Source of the DNA: Geothrix fermentans DSM 14018
GTDB taxonomy: Bacteria > Acidobacteriota > Holophagae > Holophagales > Holophagaceae
Assembly: GCF_000428885.1 (NCBI RefSeq)
Contig: NZ_AUAU01000007.1
Coordinates: 62,001-126,000, forward strand
DNA: 64,000 bases
Direction of reading: 5' to 3'
Shown here: positions 16,527 to 24,040 of the stretch, piece by piece
How the letters are laid out: each line of letters starts with the position of its first letter
How positions within the stretch are numbered: position 1 is the first letter of the stretch
Notes under the pieces: model-generated
Databases searched by the model: none
What the model was told of the DNA's origin: nothing
Seen by the model: the letters and a program-made list of their open reading frames with translations, nothing else
Made by a program: the position numbers and the translations under genes

Positions 16527-17365
16527 GGCGCCTCCAGGGGGTGGGCCTCGAAGAAGGCCCAGATGAGATGGGAGGCGGAGAGGTCCTTCACCGGGAGGTC
16601 CGCGTCCGGGGCATAGCGCCGGCCCCCCGGCCAGGCATGGCCCATGCCCTGGACCGTCCAGAGGCCCACTTCGCAGCCACCGGACCAGAGATCCAGGGTG
16701 TGGGCCTCGAGGATCTCCCGCATGGGGCCCTCGGAGCAACCCATGAGGGCAGCCCACCGGGCCATCCCCTCCAGCGCGGGCGGTGCCGGGATCGGTCTCC
16801 CGCGGGGGCCCACGCCCCCGCCGTAGGGAATGTGCCGATCCTCCGTGCCGTGGAAGCTGAGGGTGGGCACGGGCCGCGCCGGAGCCGGGCCCAGGACGGG
16901 CGCCCCGGCCACCGCCGCGATGGCCGCCACCCAGGACGCCTCCAGGGCCAGCCGGTAGGCCATGCGGGCCCCGTTGGAGAAGCCCGCCACGAAGACCCGC
17001 CGGGGATCCACGGAGGCCCGGCGGCCCACCAGGTCCACGACCGCCGTCAGGAAGGCCACATCGTCCACCTCCGGATGTCCGGGACGGCTCAGGCCGGGCC
17101 CCACGTTCCAGGCCGCTCCCCGGCTGGGGTCCTCCGTGCCCGGCTCGCCCAGGGCCTGGGGGTAGGCCACCCGGAAGCCCCGCTCGTCCGCCAGGCGGCT
17201 CAGGCCCGAGAACGCGGCCATGAGCCGGCCCGTGCCCCCGGTGCCGTGGAGGGCCAGCACCAGGGGCAGCTCCGCCCCGGGGGCCCCGGGGGGATCGTGG
17301 ACCAGGATCCGCCGGGTCGCGCCCCCCCATTCGAGCTTCAGCTGGTGGCTCCGGCCCTGCTGCAA
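16523..17365 (-). CDS. alpha/beta hydrolase, PHB depolymerase/feruloyl esterase-like (LpqC type)
   Basis: 280 residues. The triad is visible: nucleophile Ser in GFSNG (GxSxG), Asp in HGTEDRHIPYGG and His in GMGHAWPGG; the oxyanion region is LALHGTGGTG. This set is typical of the COG3509 family of polyhydroxybutyrate depolymerase-like and acetyl/feruloyl esterases. TTG at 17365 is chosen because GGAGG lies seven bases upstream and the frame further 5' would run into the divergent gene. With this start there is no signal peptide, unusual for secreted members. Coupled to the TauE gene. Confidence 0.85.
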   Translation of the reverse strand: MQQGRSHQLKLEWGGATRRILVHDPPGAPGAELPLVLALHGTGGTGRLMAAFSGLSRLADERGFRVAYPQALGEPGTEDPSRGAAWNVGPGLSRPGHPEVDDVAFLTAVVDLVGRRASVDPRRVFVAGFSNGARMAYRLALEASWVAAIAAVAGAPVLGPAPARPVPTLSFHGTEDRHIPYGGGVGPRGRPIPAPPALEGMARWAALMGCSEGPMREILEAHTLDLWSGGCEVGLWTVQGMGHAWPGGRRYAPDADLPVKDLSASHLIWAFFEAHPLEAP

Positions 17366-17425
17366 GGTCCCCCCTCCCGGGATTCTGGGGCCCCCTGTGT
17401 TCCAATGGAAGCCAGGGAGGCCCCC

Positions 17426-18196
17426 GTGCAGGTCCAGCTCAACCAGGATGTGGTGCTCGACAGCCGGCGGGCCGTGTGGCTGCCCAAGCAGAAGACGCTG
17501 GTGCTGGCGGATCTCTTCTTCGGCATGGGCGCCGCCCGCCGCCGCCGGCCGGATCCCCTGCCCCCGCCCCAGCAGACCGAGATCTGGGAGCGGATGTTCA
17601 GCCTCATCGACGACTACGCCCCCGCCCAGATCGCCCTGCTGGGCGACCTCAAGCCCAGCCAGGGCACGGTGGAGGGCGACGAGGCGGAGGAGCTGCGCAC
17701 CATCTTCCGCAAGCTCAAGGGGGGCGGGCGCCAGGTGGTGCAGGTGGTGGGCCATCCGGACCGCAGCAGCGGGCCGGCGCTCGAGGGCACGGGCATCCAG
17801 CCCGTGGAGCAGCACCGCGTGGGACCCTTCACCCTCATGCACCGCCGCCGCATCTTCGTCTACCCCCGCCACGACTCGCCCCAGGGCTTCTGGATCAACG
17901 GCGGCGTCCACCCCCTCTTCGCCGTGCCCGGCCCGGGTCCTGCCGGAGAGCCGGACTGGCTGCGCCTGCCGGCCTTCCTCTACACGGGCTTCGCCCTGGT
18001 GATGCCCCCCTTCGTGAGCTACGCCCAGGGCTTCGAGGTCATCCAGGCCGAGCGCCTGCCCCGCCAGGCCCGGGCCTGGAAGCTGCTGGCGGATCGCCTG
18101 AGCCCCCTGGAGCTGGCGGAGCTGCCGCCGGCCCCCGAGCACCTGCGCACCCTCACCCGCCCGCCCCGCAAGGGCGCGCCCAAGGGCGGCGAGTAG
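17426..18196 (+). CDS. metallophosphoesterase-fold protein with altered metal motifs (PdeM/YkuE-like)
   Basis: 256 residues. The opening QVQLNQDVVLDSRRAVWLP, TLVLADLFFG, IALLGDLKPS, VVGHPDRSSG and INGGVHPLF line up with the ALFW, TLLVADLHLGK, GDLFHS, GNHDR and GHIHP motifs of the small phosphoesterases found beside DNA ligase/helicase genes. Several metal ligands are missing: DLH has become DLF, GNHD has become GHPD and GHxHP has become GGVHP. It may bind metal differently or be inactive. GTG 17426 has GGAGG upstream and is preferred to ATG 17405. No ligase or Lhr helicase is nearby. The C-terminus is Arg/Pro-rich. Confidence 0.65.
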   Translation: MQVQLNQDVVLDSRRAVWLPKQKTLVLADLFFGMGAARRRRPDPLPPPQQTEIWERMFSLIDDYAPAQIALLGDLKPSQGTVEGDEAEELRTIFRKLKGGGRQVVQVVGHPDRSSGPALEGTGIQPVEQHRVGPFTLMHRRRIFVYPRHDSPQGFWINGGVHPLFAVPGPGPAGEPDWLRLPAFLYTGFALVMPPFVSYAQGFEVIQAERLPRQARAWKLLADRLSPLELAELPPAPEHLRTLTRPPRKGAPKGGE

Positions 18197-18198
18197 GA

Positions 18199-18681
18199 CT
18201 ACTTCTTCTTCGCCTTGGGCATGGGCGCGCCGCCGCGAACCACGCGGCCGTCGTCCAGCACCAGGTCCCAGCCCAGGCGATCGCCCTTCTTCAGGCCGAT
18301 GCGCTTGAAGGTGCCCGCGGCGAACTCGATGAAGTGGCGGGCCGGCACGGTCCCCCCGTAGGTGGGGCAGTCGTCGCCGCGCATGGGGCTGCACGGGGGC
18401 ACGTGCTCGGCGGTCTCCACCACCCGCCCCTCGCCGTCCACCCAGGCCACGTCCAGGGCGATGAGGCAGTTCTTCATCCAGATGGCGTGGTCGCCGTCTT
18501 CGCCGTAGACGAAGAACATGCAGCGGTCCTTGGGCAGGCTCTGCCGGTACATCAGGCCCTTCGCCTTCTCCTGCTCCGTGGCGGCCACCTCCGCCATGAA
18601 GGCCGTCTGCTTGAAGGCCACGGTACCGCCACCACCCGCCAGCAGGGGCAGGGACAGCAGGGCGGCGAACAGCATGCGCAT
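18199..18681 (-). CDS. exported DUF192 family protein
   Basis: 160 residues with a signal peptide (MRMLFAALLSLPLLAGGGG) and the DUF192 core: ATEQEKAKGLMYRQSLP, MFFVYGEDGDHAIWMKNCLIALDVAWVD, VVETAEHVPPC and GTFKRIGLKKGDRL. DUF192 proteins are small secreted domains of unknown biochemical role. Two Cys in HVPPCSPMRGDDC may form a disulfide. A Lys-rich end (PKAKKK) is added. ATG 18681 has AAGGAG upstream. Convergent with the phosphoesterase-like gene, 2 bp apart, and divergent from the DUF5916 gene. Confidence 0.9.
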   Translation of the reverse strand: MRMLFAALLSLPLLAGGGGTVAFKQTAFMAEVAATEQEKAKGLMYRQSLPKDRCMFFVYGEDGDHAIWMKNCLIALDVAWVDGEGRVVETAEHVPPCSPMRGDDCPTYGGTVPARHFIEFAAGTFKRIGLKKGDRLGWDLVLDDGRVVRGGAPMPKAKKK

Positions 18682-18813
18682 GGCGACTCCTTGAAACCCA
18701 TTATCAATGAAGTGCTTGAAGATCGGGGAAGGCTTCCGGCGCCCATGATACCTCGCTAGATGTGGCAACATGGTCCAGTACGCTGGGGCTTTCCACCCCG
18801 TGCCCGGAGAGCC
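18682..18813. promoter_or_regulatory. divergent promoter region between DUF192 and DUF5916 genes
   Basis: This 132-bp gap is less GC-rich than its surroundings. On the minus strand TTGATAATGGG (complement of 18698-18706) is a good -10-like sequence about 20 bases before the DUF192 ATG. On the plus strand TACGCT at 18779-18784 is a possible -10 for the DUF5916 gene. No clear -35 boxes are seen. Confidence 0.35.
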
Positions 18814-21252
18814 ATGCGCGCGTCCGTCCTGCTCATGATCCCCCTGCTCGGCGGCCTGGCTCCGGCCGCGCCGGGCCCGGGCACCGGGCTCCTCGCCCTC
18901 CGGACTCCCGCCGCCCTCCAGCTGGATGGGCGCCTGGACGAGGCCATCTGGCGCCAGGCGCCCGTGGCCACGGGCTTCACCCAGGAGTGGCCCTGGCGCG
19001 GCCAGCCCGCCCGCCAGCGCACGGAGGTGCGGGTGCTCTACGACGCGCACTTCCTCTACGTGGGCGCCCGCATGCACCACGACCGGAAGCTGGACGGCGG
19101 CCGCGCCACCGTGGTGCGGCGGCTCCACCGCCGGGACCAGGACAGCCAGAGCGACTGGTTCAGCGTGGCCATCGACTCCACCCACGATCGGCGCTCGGCC
19201 CTGGTCTTCGAGGTGAACGCCGCCGGCGTGCAGAAGGATCAGGTCATCTACAACGACAGCACCTTCGACGCCAGCTGGGACGGGGTGTGGGAGAGCGCCG
19301 TCTCCGTGGACGCCGACGGCTGGTCCGCGGAGCTGCGGATCCCCCTCTCGCTCCTGCGCTTCAAGGACGGGCCGGGGCCCCAGACCTGGGGCATCAACTT
19401 CAGCCGCACGGACCAGGGCGCCCTGCGGGAATCCAGCCGCTGGATGGTGGTCCCCCGGGGCGACAGCGGCTTCGTGAGCCGCTTCCCGGAGCTGTCGGGC
19501 CTGGAGGGCCTGCGCCCCCAACCCCGGCGGGAATACGTGCCCTACCTGGGGACGGCGCGCAAGTTCGAAACCGCCCGCAGCTACGACGACCGCCGCTGGG
19601 AGAACCGGGCCGGCCTGGACGCCCGCTGGAGCCTGAACACCCATGCCCAGGTGGATCTGTCCGTGCGGCCGGACTTCGGCCAGGTGGAGGTGGACCAGGC
19701 CGTGCTCAACCTCGGCACCGTGGAGACCTTCTTCCCGGAGAAGCGCCCCTTCTTCCTCGAGGGCATGGACCTCTTCCGTGTGGCGGGGCCGGACCTCTTC
19801 TACAGCCGCCGGATCGGACACGGACTGTCCGATCCAGACCTGGCTGCGGGCGAGACCCTGCTGGACCGCCCCAACGCCACGGACATCACCGCCGCCGCCA
19901 AGTACACGGCCAAGTACGGCTCGGGCACCAACGTGGGCCTGCTGGCCGCCAGCGTGGAGCCCGCCCGGGCCGAGATCCTTGGCCCCGGCGGCGCCCGGGC
20001 GCGCCGCGAGCTCTCCCCCCTCACGAACTACGGGGTGCTGCGGGTCCAGCAGCTCACGGACGACCGCGGCAGCTACCTGGGCGGCTTCCTGTCGGGGATG
20101 ACCCAAGCGGGCCCCGCGGGCCGCGAGGCCCAGGTGCAGGCCCTGGACGGCGCCTACAAGACCGAGGACCGGAGCGGCCTCCTGGAGGCCACCTTCAGCC
20201 GCAGCGAGGCGGGGCCGGAAGGGGCCCGGGATGAGGGCTGGCGTGGCCGCCTGAGGGCCCGGCGGGAATGGCGTTCCGGATGGAGCCTGGAGCTCCAGGC
20301 CATCGACGCGACCCGCCTCTACAACCCCAACGACATGGGCTACCTGGAGCGCGCCGACGAGCAGCGCCTCTACGCCGGGATCTCTCGCCGCTGGGACCGG
20401 GCCTGGGGCCCCGTGCGCGACCTGGAATGGGGGCTGGACCACACCGCCGCCCGGGACCGGGCCGGCCATGCCTTCCTGCGCAACCTCAACACCTGGGCCA
20501 AGGCCGACCTCACCAGCTTCGTCTCCCTCTGGGGCGGCGGTGGCGTGGACCTCCCCGTGGAGGATGACCGGGAGCTGCGCACCTACACGGATCCGCGGAA
20601 GAAGTACCTGGCCCGCCCTGGCGTGCCCTACACGAACGCGGGCTTCGACACGCCCGGGAACCGCCCCTGGTATGTGCGCCTCAACGCCAGCCGCGCCTGG
20701 CAGGAGGGCGGCCCCTCCACGGACACGACCCTCTTCCAGAGCCTCAAGCCCGCCGACCGCCTGGAGATCCAGGTCTCCACCTCCCTCACCCGCGACGAGG
20801 GGGAGCTGAAGTGGCTGGAGACGCCGGGCGCCACGCCCATCGTGGGCCTGCGGCGCCTCAGCCAGCTGAACCAGACCCTCCGCGTGGCCTACGCCTTCAC
20901 CCCGGGGCTCACCCTCCAGCTCTTCAGCCAGTGGCTGGACGCCAACTGGAACTACCGGGACCTGAAGCACTTCGAGGACGACCACACCCTCGATCCGGGC
21001 CTCCCCGACGACCTGCCGGCGGGCGCGGCGCTCCAGACCGCCTTCAGCTACCGCACCTGGAACCTGAACCTCATCACCCGCTGGGAGTTCCGTCCCGGCT
21101 CCACCGTCTTCCTCGTCTACACCCATGGCGCCAGCACGGACGCCCTCATCAACGACCGCGCCAGCCTGTCGCCCCGCCCGGACCTGTCGATCCTGCGGCA
21201 CCTGCCCTCGGACGATACCGTGCAGGCCAAGGTCAGCTGGCTGTTCCGCTGA
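18814..21252 (+). CDS. DUF5916-type outer-membrane protein with N-terminal CBM9-like domain
   Basis: 812 residues with signal peptide (about 1-22). Residues about 30-220 look like the CBM9-like sugar-binding domain found at the front of such proteins (LDGRLDEAIWRQAPVATGF, VRVLYDAHFLYVGARM, WSAELRIPLSLLRF). The rest (about 225-812) has DFGQVEVDQAVLNL, FFPEKRPFFLEGMDLF and FYSRRIG, hallmarks of DUF5916, followed by alternating amphipathic strands ending in VSWLFR, as expected of a beta-barrel. ATG 18814 with GGAG upstream begins the signal peptide. Its last 20 bp overlap the 3' end of the convergent aminotransferase gene. Ligand unknown. Confidence 0.85.
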   Translation: MRASVLLMIPLLGGLAPAAPGPGTGLLALRTPAALQLDGRLDEAIWRQAPVATGFTQEWPWRGQPARQRTEVRVLYDAHFLYVGARMHHDRKLDGGRATVVRRLHRRDQDSQSDWFSVAIDSTHDRRSALVFEVNAAGVQKDQVIYNDSTFDASWDGVWESAVSVDADGWSAELRIPLSLLRFKDGPGPQTWGINFSRTDQGALRESSRWMVVPRGDSGFVSRFPELSGLEGLRPQPRREYVPYLGTARKFETARSYDDRRWENRAGLDARWSLNTHAQVDLSVRPDFGQVEVDQAVLNLGTVETFFPEKRPFFLEGMDLFRVAGPDLFYSRRIGHGLSDPDLAAGETLLDRPNATDITAAAKYTAKYGSGTNVGLLAASVEPARAEILGPGGARARRELSPLTNYGVLRVQQLTDDRGSYLGGFLSGMTQAGPAGREAQVQALDGAYKTEDRSGLLEATFSRSEAGPEGARDEGWRGRLRARREWRSGWSLELQAIDATRLYNPNDMGYLERADEQRLYAGISRRWDRAWGPVRDLEWGLDHTAARDRAGHAFLRNLNTWAKADLTSFVSLWGGGGVDLPVEDDRELRTYTDPRKKYLARPGVPYTNAGFDTPGNRPWYVRLNASRAWQEGGPSTDTTLFQSLKPADRLEIQVSTSLTRDEGELKWLETPGATPIVGLRRLSQLNQTLRVAYAFTPGLTLQLFSQWLDANWNYRDLKHFEDDHTLDPGLPDDLPAGAALQTAFSYRTWNLNLITRWEFRPGSTVFLVYTHGASTDALINDRASLSPRPDLSILRHLPSDDTVQAKVSWLFR

Positions 21253-22447
21253 GCCATTCCCCCACGCGGTCCGCATCGGCCTCCGTGTGGAAGCCATGGA
21301 AGGCCACGCGCAGGTAGCCCTCGCGGACGGAGGCCAGGATCCCGCGCTGGTAACCGGACTTCAGGAGCGCATTCATCCAACCCGCCCCTGCGCCGCCGTG
21401 GTGGAAGGCGAGGATGGAGCCCAGCCGCCCGGCCTCCAGCAGGCCGCGCAGGCGCGCGGCCTCCGCGGCCCAGGAGGATCCCGCCAGGGCCTCCAGGAGC
21501 CGGGCCTGGAGGCCTGCCGCATGGGCGGCGATGGCGGGGACGCGGGCCCGGTTGATCAGGCGGAGGGACTCCAGCAGGGCGGATGCCTGGAGCAGGTTCG
21601 GGCCGCCGGGCTCCAGGGCCCGCCCATCCGGCAGCCAGGCCCGGTCGAAGTCCGTGGAGGGCCTTGAGAAGTCCGTGGCCTCCTCCACCGAGAGCCAGGT
21701 TCCCGAAGGCGTCAGGGACTGTCGAAAGCCCTCCTCGGTCCAGAGGAAGCCCAGGCCCTGGGGGGCCAGCAGGCCCTTGTGGCCGCTGGTGGCGAAGGCC
21801 GCCAGGCCCTCCAGGTCGGCTGGGACGGTGCCCGCGGCCTGGATGCCGTCCACGACGAGGTGGACGCCCCGCTCGCGGCAGGCCCGGCCGAGGCGCTGGA
21901 GGTCCAGCTTCAGGCCGTCCTGGAACCGTACCCAGGAGAGGGCCAGGATCCGCGCCCGGGGGCCCAGGGCCGCCACGAGCCGGCCTTCGGGGTCGGCCTG
22001 GGCCGTGGGGGGCCGGCTGTCCCAGGCGCCGGCGCCGGCGAGGTGGCCCTCCCAGAGCGGCACCTCGCGGAAGGCCACGCCTCGTGTCCTCAGGGCCAGC
22101 CAGGGCCAGGCGTTGGAGGGAAACTCGCCCAGGGGCGCCACCACCTCGTCGCCCGCCTGCCAGCGAAAGCCCTGGGCCACGGCCACCAGGCCCGTGGAGG
22201 TGCTGGGCGTCAGGCTGATGTCCTCGGCCCGCCCGCCCAGCAGGGCCGCGGCCTCGGCGCGGACGGCTTCGGGAATTCCCTGGAAGTCCTCCACCCAGCG
22301 CACCTCCCAGGGGCGCAGCTCCTTCTGCAGGAAGGACCGCACGGCCCGCACCGCGGCCCGGGGGACGGGGCCCTCGGAGCAGTGCATGACCCAGAGATGC
22401 TCCCGGTCCAGGTGGAACAGGGCGGGGTTGAGGGGCGGGGCGCTCAT
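21233..22447 (-). CDS. class V PLP-dependent aminotransferase/cysteine desulfurase-like protein
   Basis: 404 residues. Fold-type I PLP signs: SLTPSTSTGLVAVAQG, HLVVDGIQAAGTVP (PLP-binding Asp) and TSGHKGLLAPQGLGFLW with the Schiff-base Lys after SGH. The C-terminal YLRVAFHGFHTEADAD segment is typical for the family. It does not show a clear IscS/SufS cysteine loop, so isopenicillin-N-epimerase-like or kynureninase-like activities are as likely as desulfurase. ATG 22447 overlaps the thyX stop (ATGA), so they are cotranscribed. Confidence 0.85.
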   Translation of the reverse strand: MSAPPLNPALFHLDREHLWVMHCSEGPVPRAAVRAVRSFLQKELRPWEVRWVEDFQGIPEAVRAEAAALLGGRAEDISLTPSTSTGLVAVAQGFRWQAGDEVVAPLGEFPSNAWPWLALRTRGVAFREVPLWEGHLAGAGAWDSRPPTAQADPEGRLVAALGPRARILALSWVRFQDGLKLDLQRLGRACRERGVHLVVDGIQAAGTVPADLEGLAAFATSGHKGLLAPQGLGFLWTEEGFRQSLTPSGTWLSVEEATDFSRPSTDFDRAWLPDGRALEPGGPNLLQASALLESLRLINRARVPAIAAHAAGLQARLLEALAGSSWAAEAARLRGLLEAGRLGSILAFHHGGAGAGWMNALLKSGYQRGILASVREGYLRVAFHGFHTEADADRVGEWLSGTAS

Positions 22448-23124
22448 CCCTTCCCGGAGGCCAGGAGGGCCTTGAGACCCACGGGATAGAGTGGCTCCAC
22501 CACCTGGCGGACGGCGGCGGCGTACTGCTGGATCTCCCACTGGGCGTGACTGTCCGTCCGCAGGCGGATGAAGTGGGCCACGGCCTGGAGGCTCACGGTC
22601 CAGTAGACCTCGGAGTAGAGCCCCACGGGCAGGACGCACCGGGCCTGCTCCCGGCAGACGCCCAGGGAGAGCAGCTCCTTGTAGTGGGCCACGGCCCCCC
22701 GGCAGCTCTCCAGGTAGCATTCCATGGCCCGGGCGCGGTTCGCCTCGTCGATCTCGCCTTCGCTGCCCTGCTTGTTGACCTTGGCCTGCCTGCGGAAGGC
22801 CGCCGGCACGAAGAACTCGTCCTCGGGGAACTCCACGTAGCGCCCGCTGATCTCGTTGAACTCCGAGCCGATGCGGTGCTTCATCCACTGCCGGAACACG
22901 AAGATGGGCGCCTTCACGTGCAGCGTCAGGGCCGTGTGGCGGAAGGGCGAGGTGTGCTCGTGCTCGGCCAGGTACCCGACCAGCTTGGCGTCCCCCTCCT
23001 CGAAGGCCTCCTTCCGCTTGCCGAAGGAGACCCGCGCCGCGTTCACCACAGACAGGTCGGACCCCATGTGGTCGATGAGGCGGACGAAGCCTTTGTCCAA
23101 CACCTTGATCTCGGGATTCGCCAT
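22444..23124 (-). CDS. thyX: flavin-dependent thymidylate synthase
   Basis: Makes dTMP from dUMP with FAD, NADPH and methylene-tetrahydrofolate. 226 residues. The ThyX signature RHRx7S is seen as [15 protein letters not shown] within [19 protein letters not shown]; other family pieces are [39 protein letters not shown] and [18 protein letters not shown] 23124 has GGAG upstream. No thyA is in the window. The gene leads into the class V aminotransferase gene by ATGA overlap. Confidence 0.97.
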   Translation of the reverse strand: MANPEIKVLDKGFVRLIDHMGSDLSVVNAARVSFGKRKEAFEEGDAKLVGYLAEHEHTSPFRHTALTLHVKAPIFVFRQWMKHRIGSEFNEISGRYVEFPEDEFFVPAAFRRQAKVNKQGSEGEIDEANRARAMECYLESCRGAVAHYKELLSLGVCREQARCVLPVGLYSEVYWTVSLQAVAHFIRLRTDSHAQWEIQQYAAAVRQVVEPLYPVGLKALLASGKG

Positions 23125-23290
23125 GGAAGACTCCGTGCTTCCAGCTTCGCGCCGGCCCTGGGAGAATGGAAGGTCCGCCGGGAGCCTCCATGCAGTTTCT
23201 CTTCGCCCCTCCCGGGGCTCAGGGCTGGAAGGCCCTGAATGCCACTTACGCCTGTCTCGCATTCGACCCATCTCCCCCCTGGAGCCAACC

Positions 23291-23938
23291 ATGCAGTTCT
23301 TCATCGACACCGCCAACATCGACGAGATCAAGCGCATCAACGCACTGGGCGTGCTGGACGGCGTGACCACCAACCCCAGCCTCATCGCCAAGGAGACGGG
23401 CAAGCCCTTCGAAGCCATCATCGAGGAGATCTGCGGGATCGTGGACGGCCCCATCAGCGCCGAGGTCATCGGCCTGGAGGCCCCCGCCATGATCCAGGAG
23501 GGCCTGAGGCTGGCCAAGATCCACGAGAACGTGGTGGTGAAGCTGCCGCTGATCGCCGAGGGCCTGAAGGCCTGCAAGGCCCTCACCGCCGAGGGCATCA
23601 ACACCAACGTCACCCTCTGCTTCAGCGCCACCCAGGCCCTCATGGCGGCCAAGGCGGGCGCCACCTACGTGAGCCCCTTCGTGGGCCGCCTGGACGACAT
23701 CAACCTGGACGGCATGGAGCTGATCCGCGAGATCGTCACCATCTTCGCGAACTACGAGTTCGACACCCAGTGCCTGGCCGCCTCCATCCGCCAGCCCCGG
23801 CACGTCACCGACGCGGCCCTGGCCGGGGCCCATGTCGCCACCATCCCCACCAAGGTCTTCGACCAGATGATCAAGCACCCCCTCACCGACAAGGGCGTGG
23901 AGGGCTTCCTGGCGGATTGGAAAAAGAGCGGTCGGTAG
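23291..23938 (+). CDS. tal: small transaldolase/fructose-6-phosphate aldolase
   Basis: 215 residues, the size of the short transaldolase/FSA group. Landmarks are [45 protein letters not shown] (Schiff-base Lys), [31 protein letters not shown] and the C-terminal [28 protein letters not shown]. It acts in the pentose phosphate pathway; FSA and transaldolase cannot be told apart by eye. ATG 23291 with GGAG upstream starts the standard N-terminus. It is divergent from thyX over a 166-bp gap. Confidence 0.94.
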   Translation: MQFFIDTANIDEIKRINALGVLDGVTTNPSLIAKETGKPFEAIIEEICGIVDGPISAEVIGLEAPAMIQEGLRLAKIHENVVVKLPLIAEGLKACKALTAEGINTNVTLCFSATQALMAAKAGATYVSPFVGRLDDINLDGMELIREIVTIFANYEFDTQCLAASIRQPRHVTDAALAGAHVATIPTKVFDQMIKHPLTDKGVEGFLADWKKSGR

Positions 23939-23960
23939 GCCTCGCCAGGCAGACCGTTAA

Positions 23961-23990
23961 GACGATCTGTCAATTCGTGACCGGATCGTC
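23961..23990. promoter_or_regulatory. 30-bp inverted repeat before the cNMP-domain aspartase gene
   Basis: GACGATC at 23961-23967 is repeated in reverse complement at 23984-23990, and the inner GTCA/GTGAC bases extend the symmetry with one bulge. It lies 50 bp before the ATG of the aspartase fusion gene and 22 bp after the tal stop. No U-tract follows on the plus strand. Its length and two-arm design suit a dimeric regulator (CRP/FNR size), though the bases do not match the classical CRP or FNR consensus. Confidence 0.4.
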
Positions 23991-24040
23991 AAAAGGCCCC
24001 GCTACCATGGCCCTGGCCCCGACCGGGCCGGAGGTTGTGC

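Noticed and set aside
16526-17405. Minus-strand frame running through the esterase into the divergent gene as one 623-residue protein
   Set aside because: Beyond 17365 the frame opposes the phosphoesterase-like gene; TTG 17365 with GGAGG upstream gives a complete hydrolase.
23190-23290. ATG at 23190 (MQFLFAP) as an earlier start for a gene before tal
   Set aside because: The frame leads into the wrong frame of tal, with no motif; ATG 23291 gives the family N-terminus and has a good RBS.
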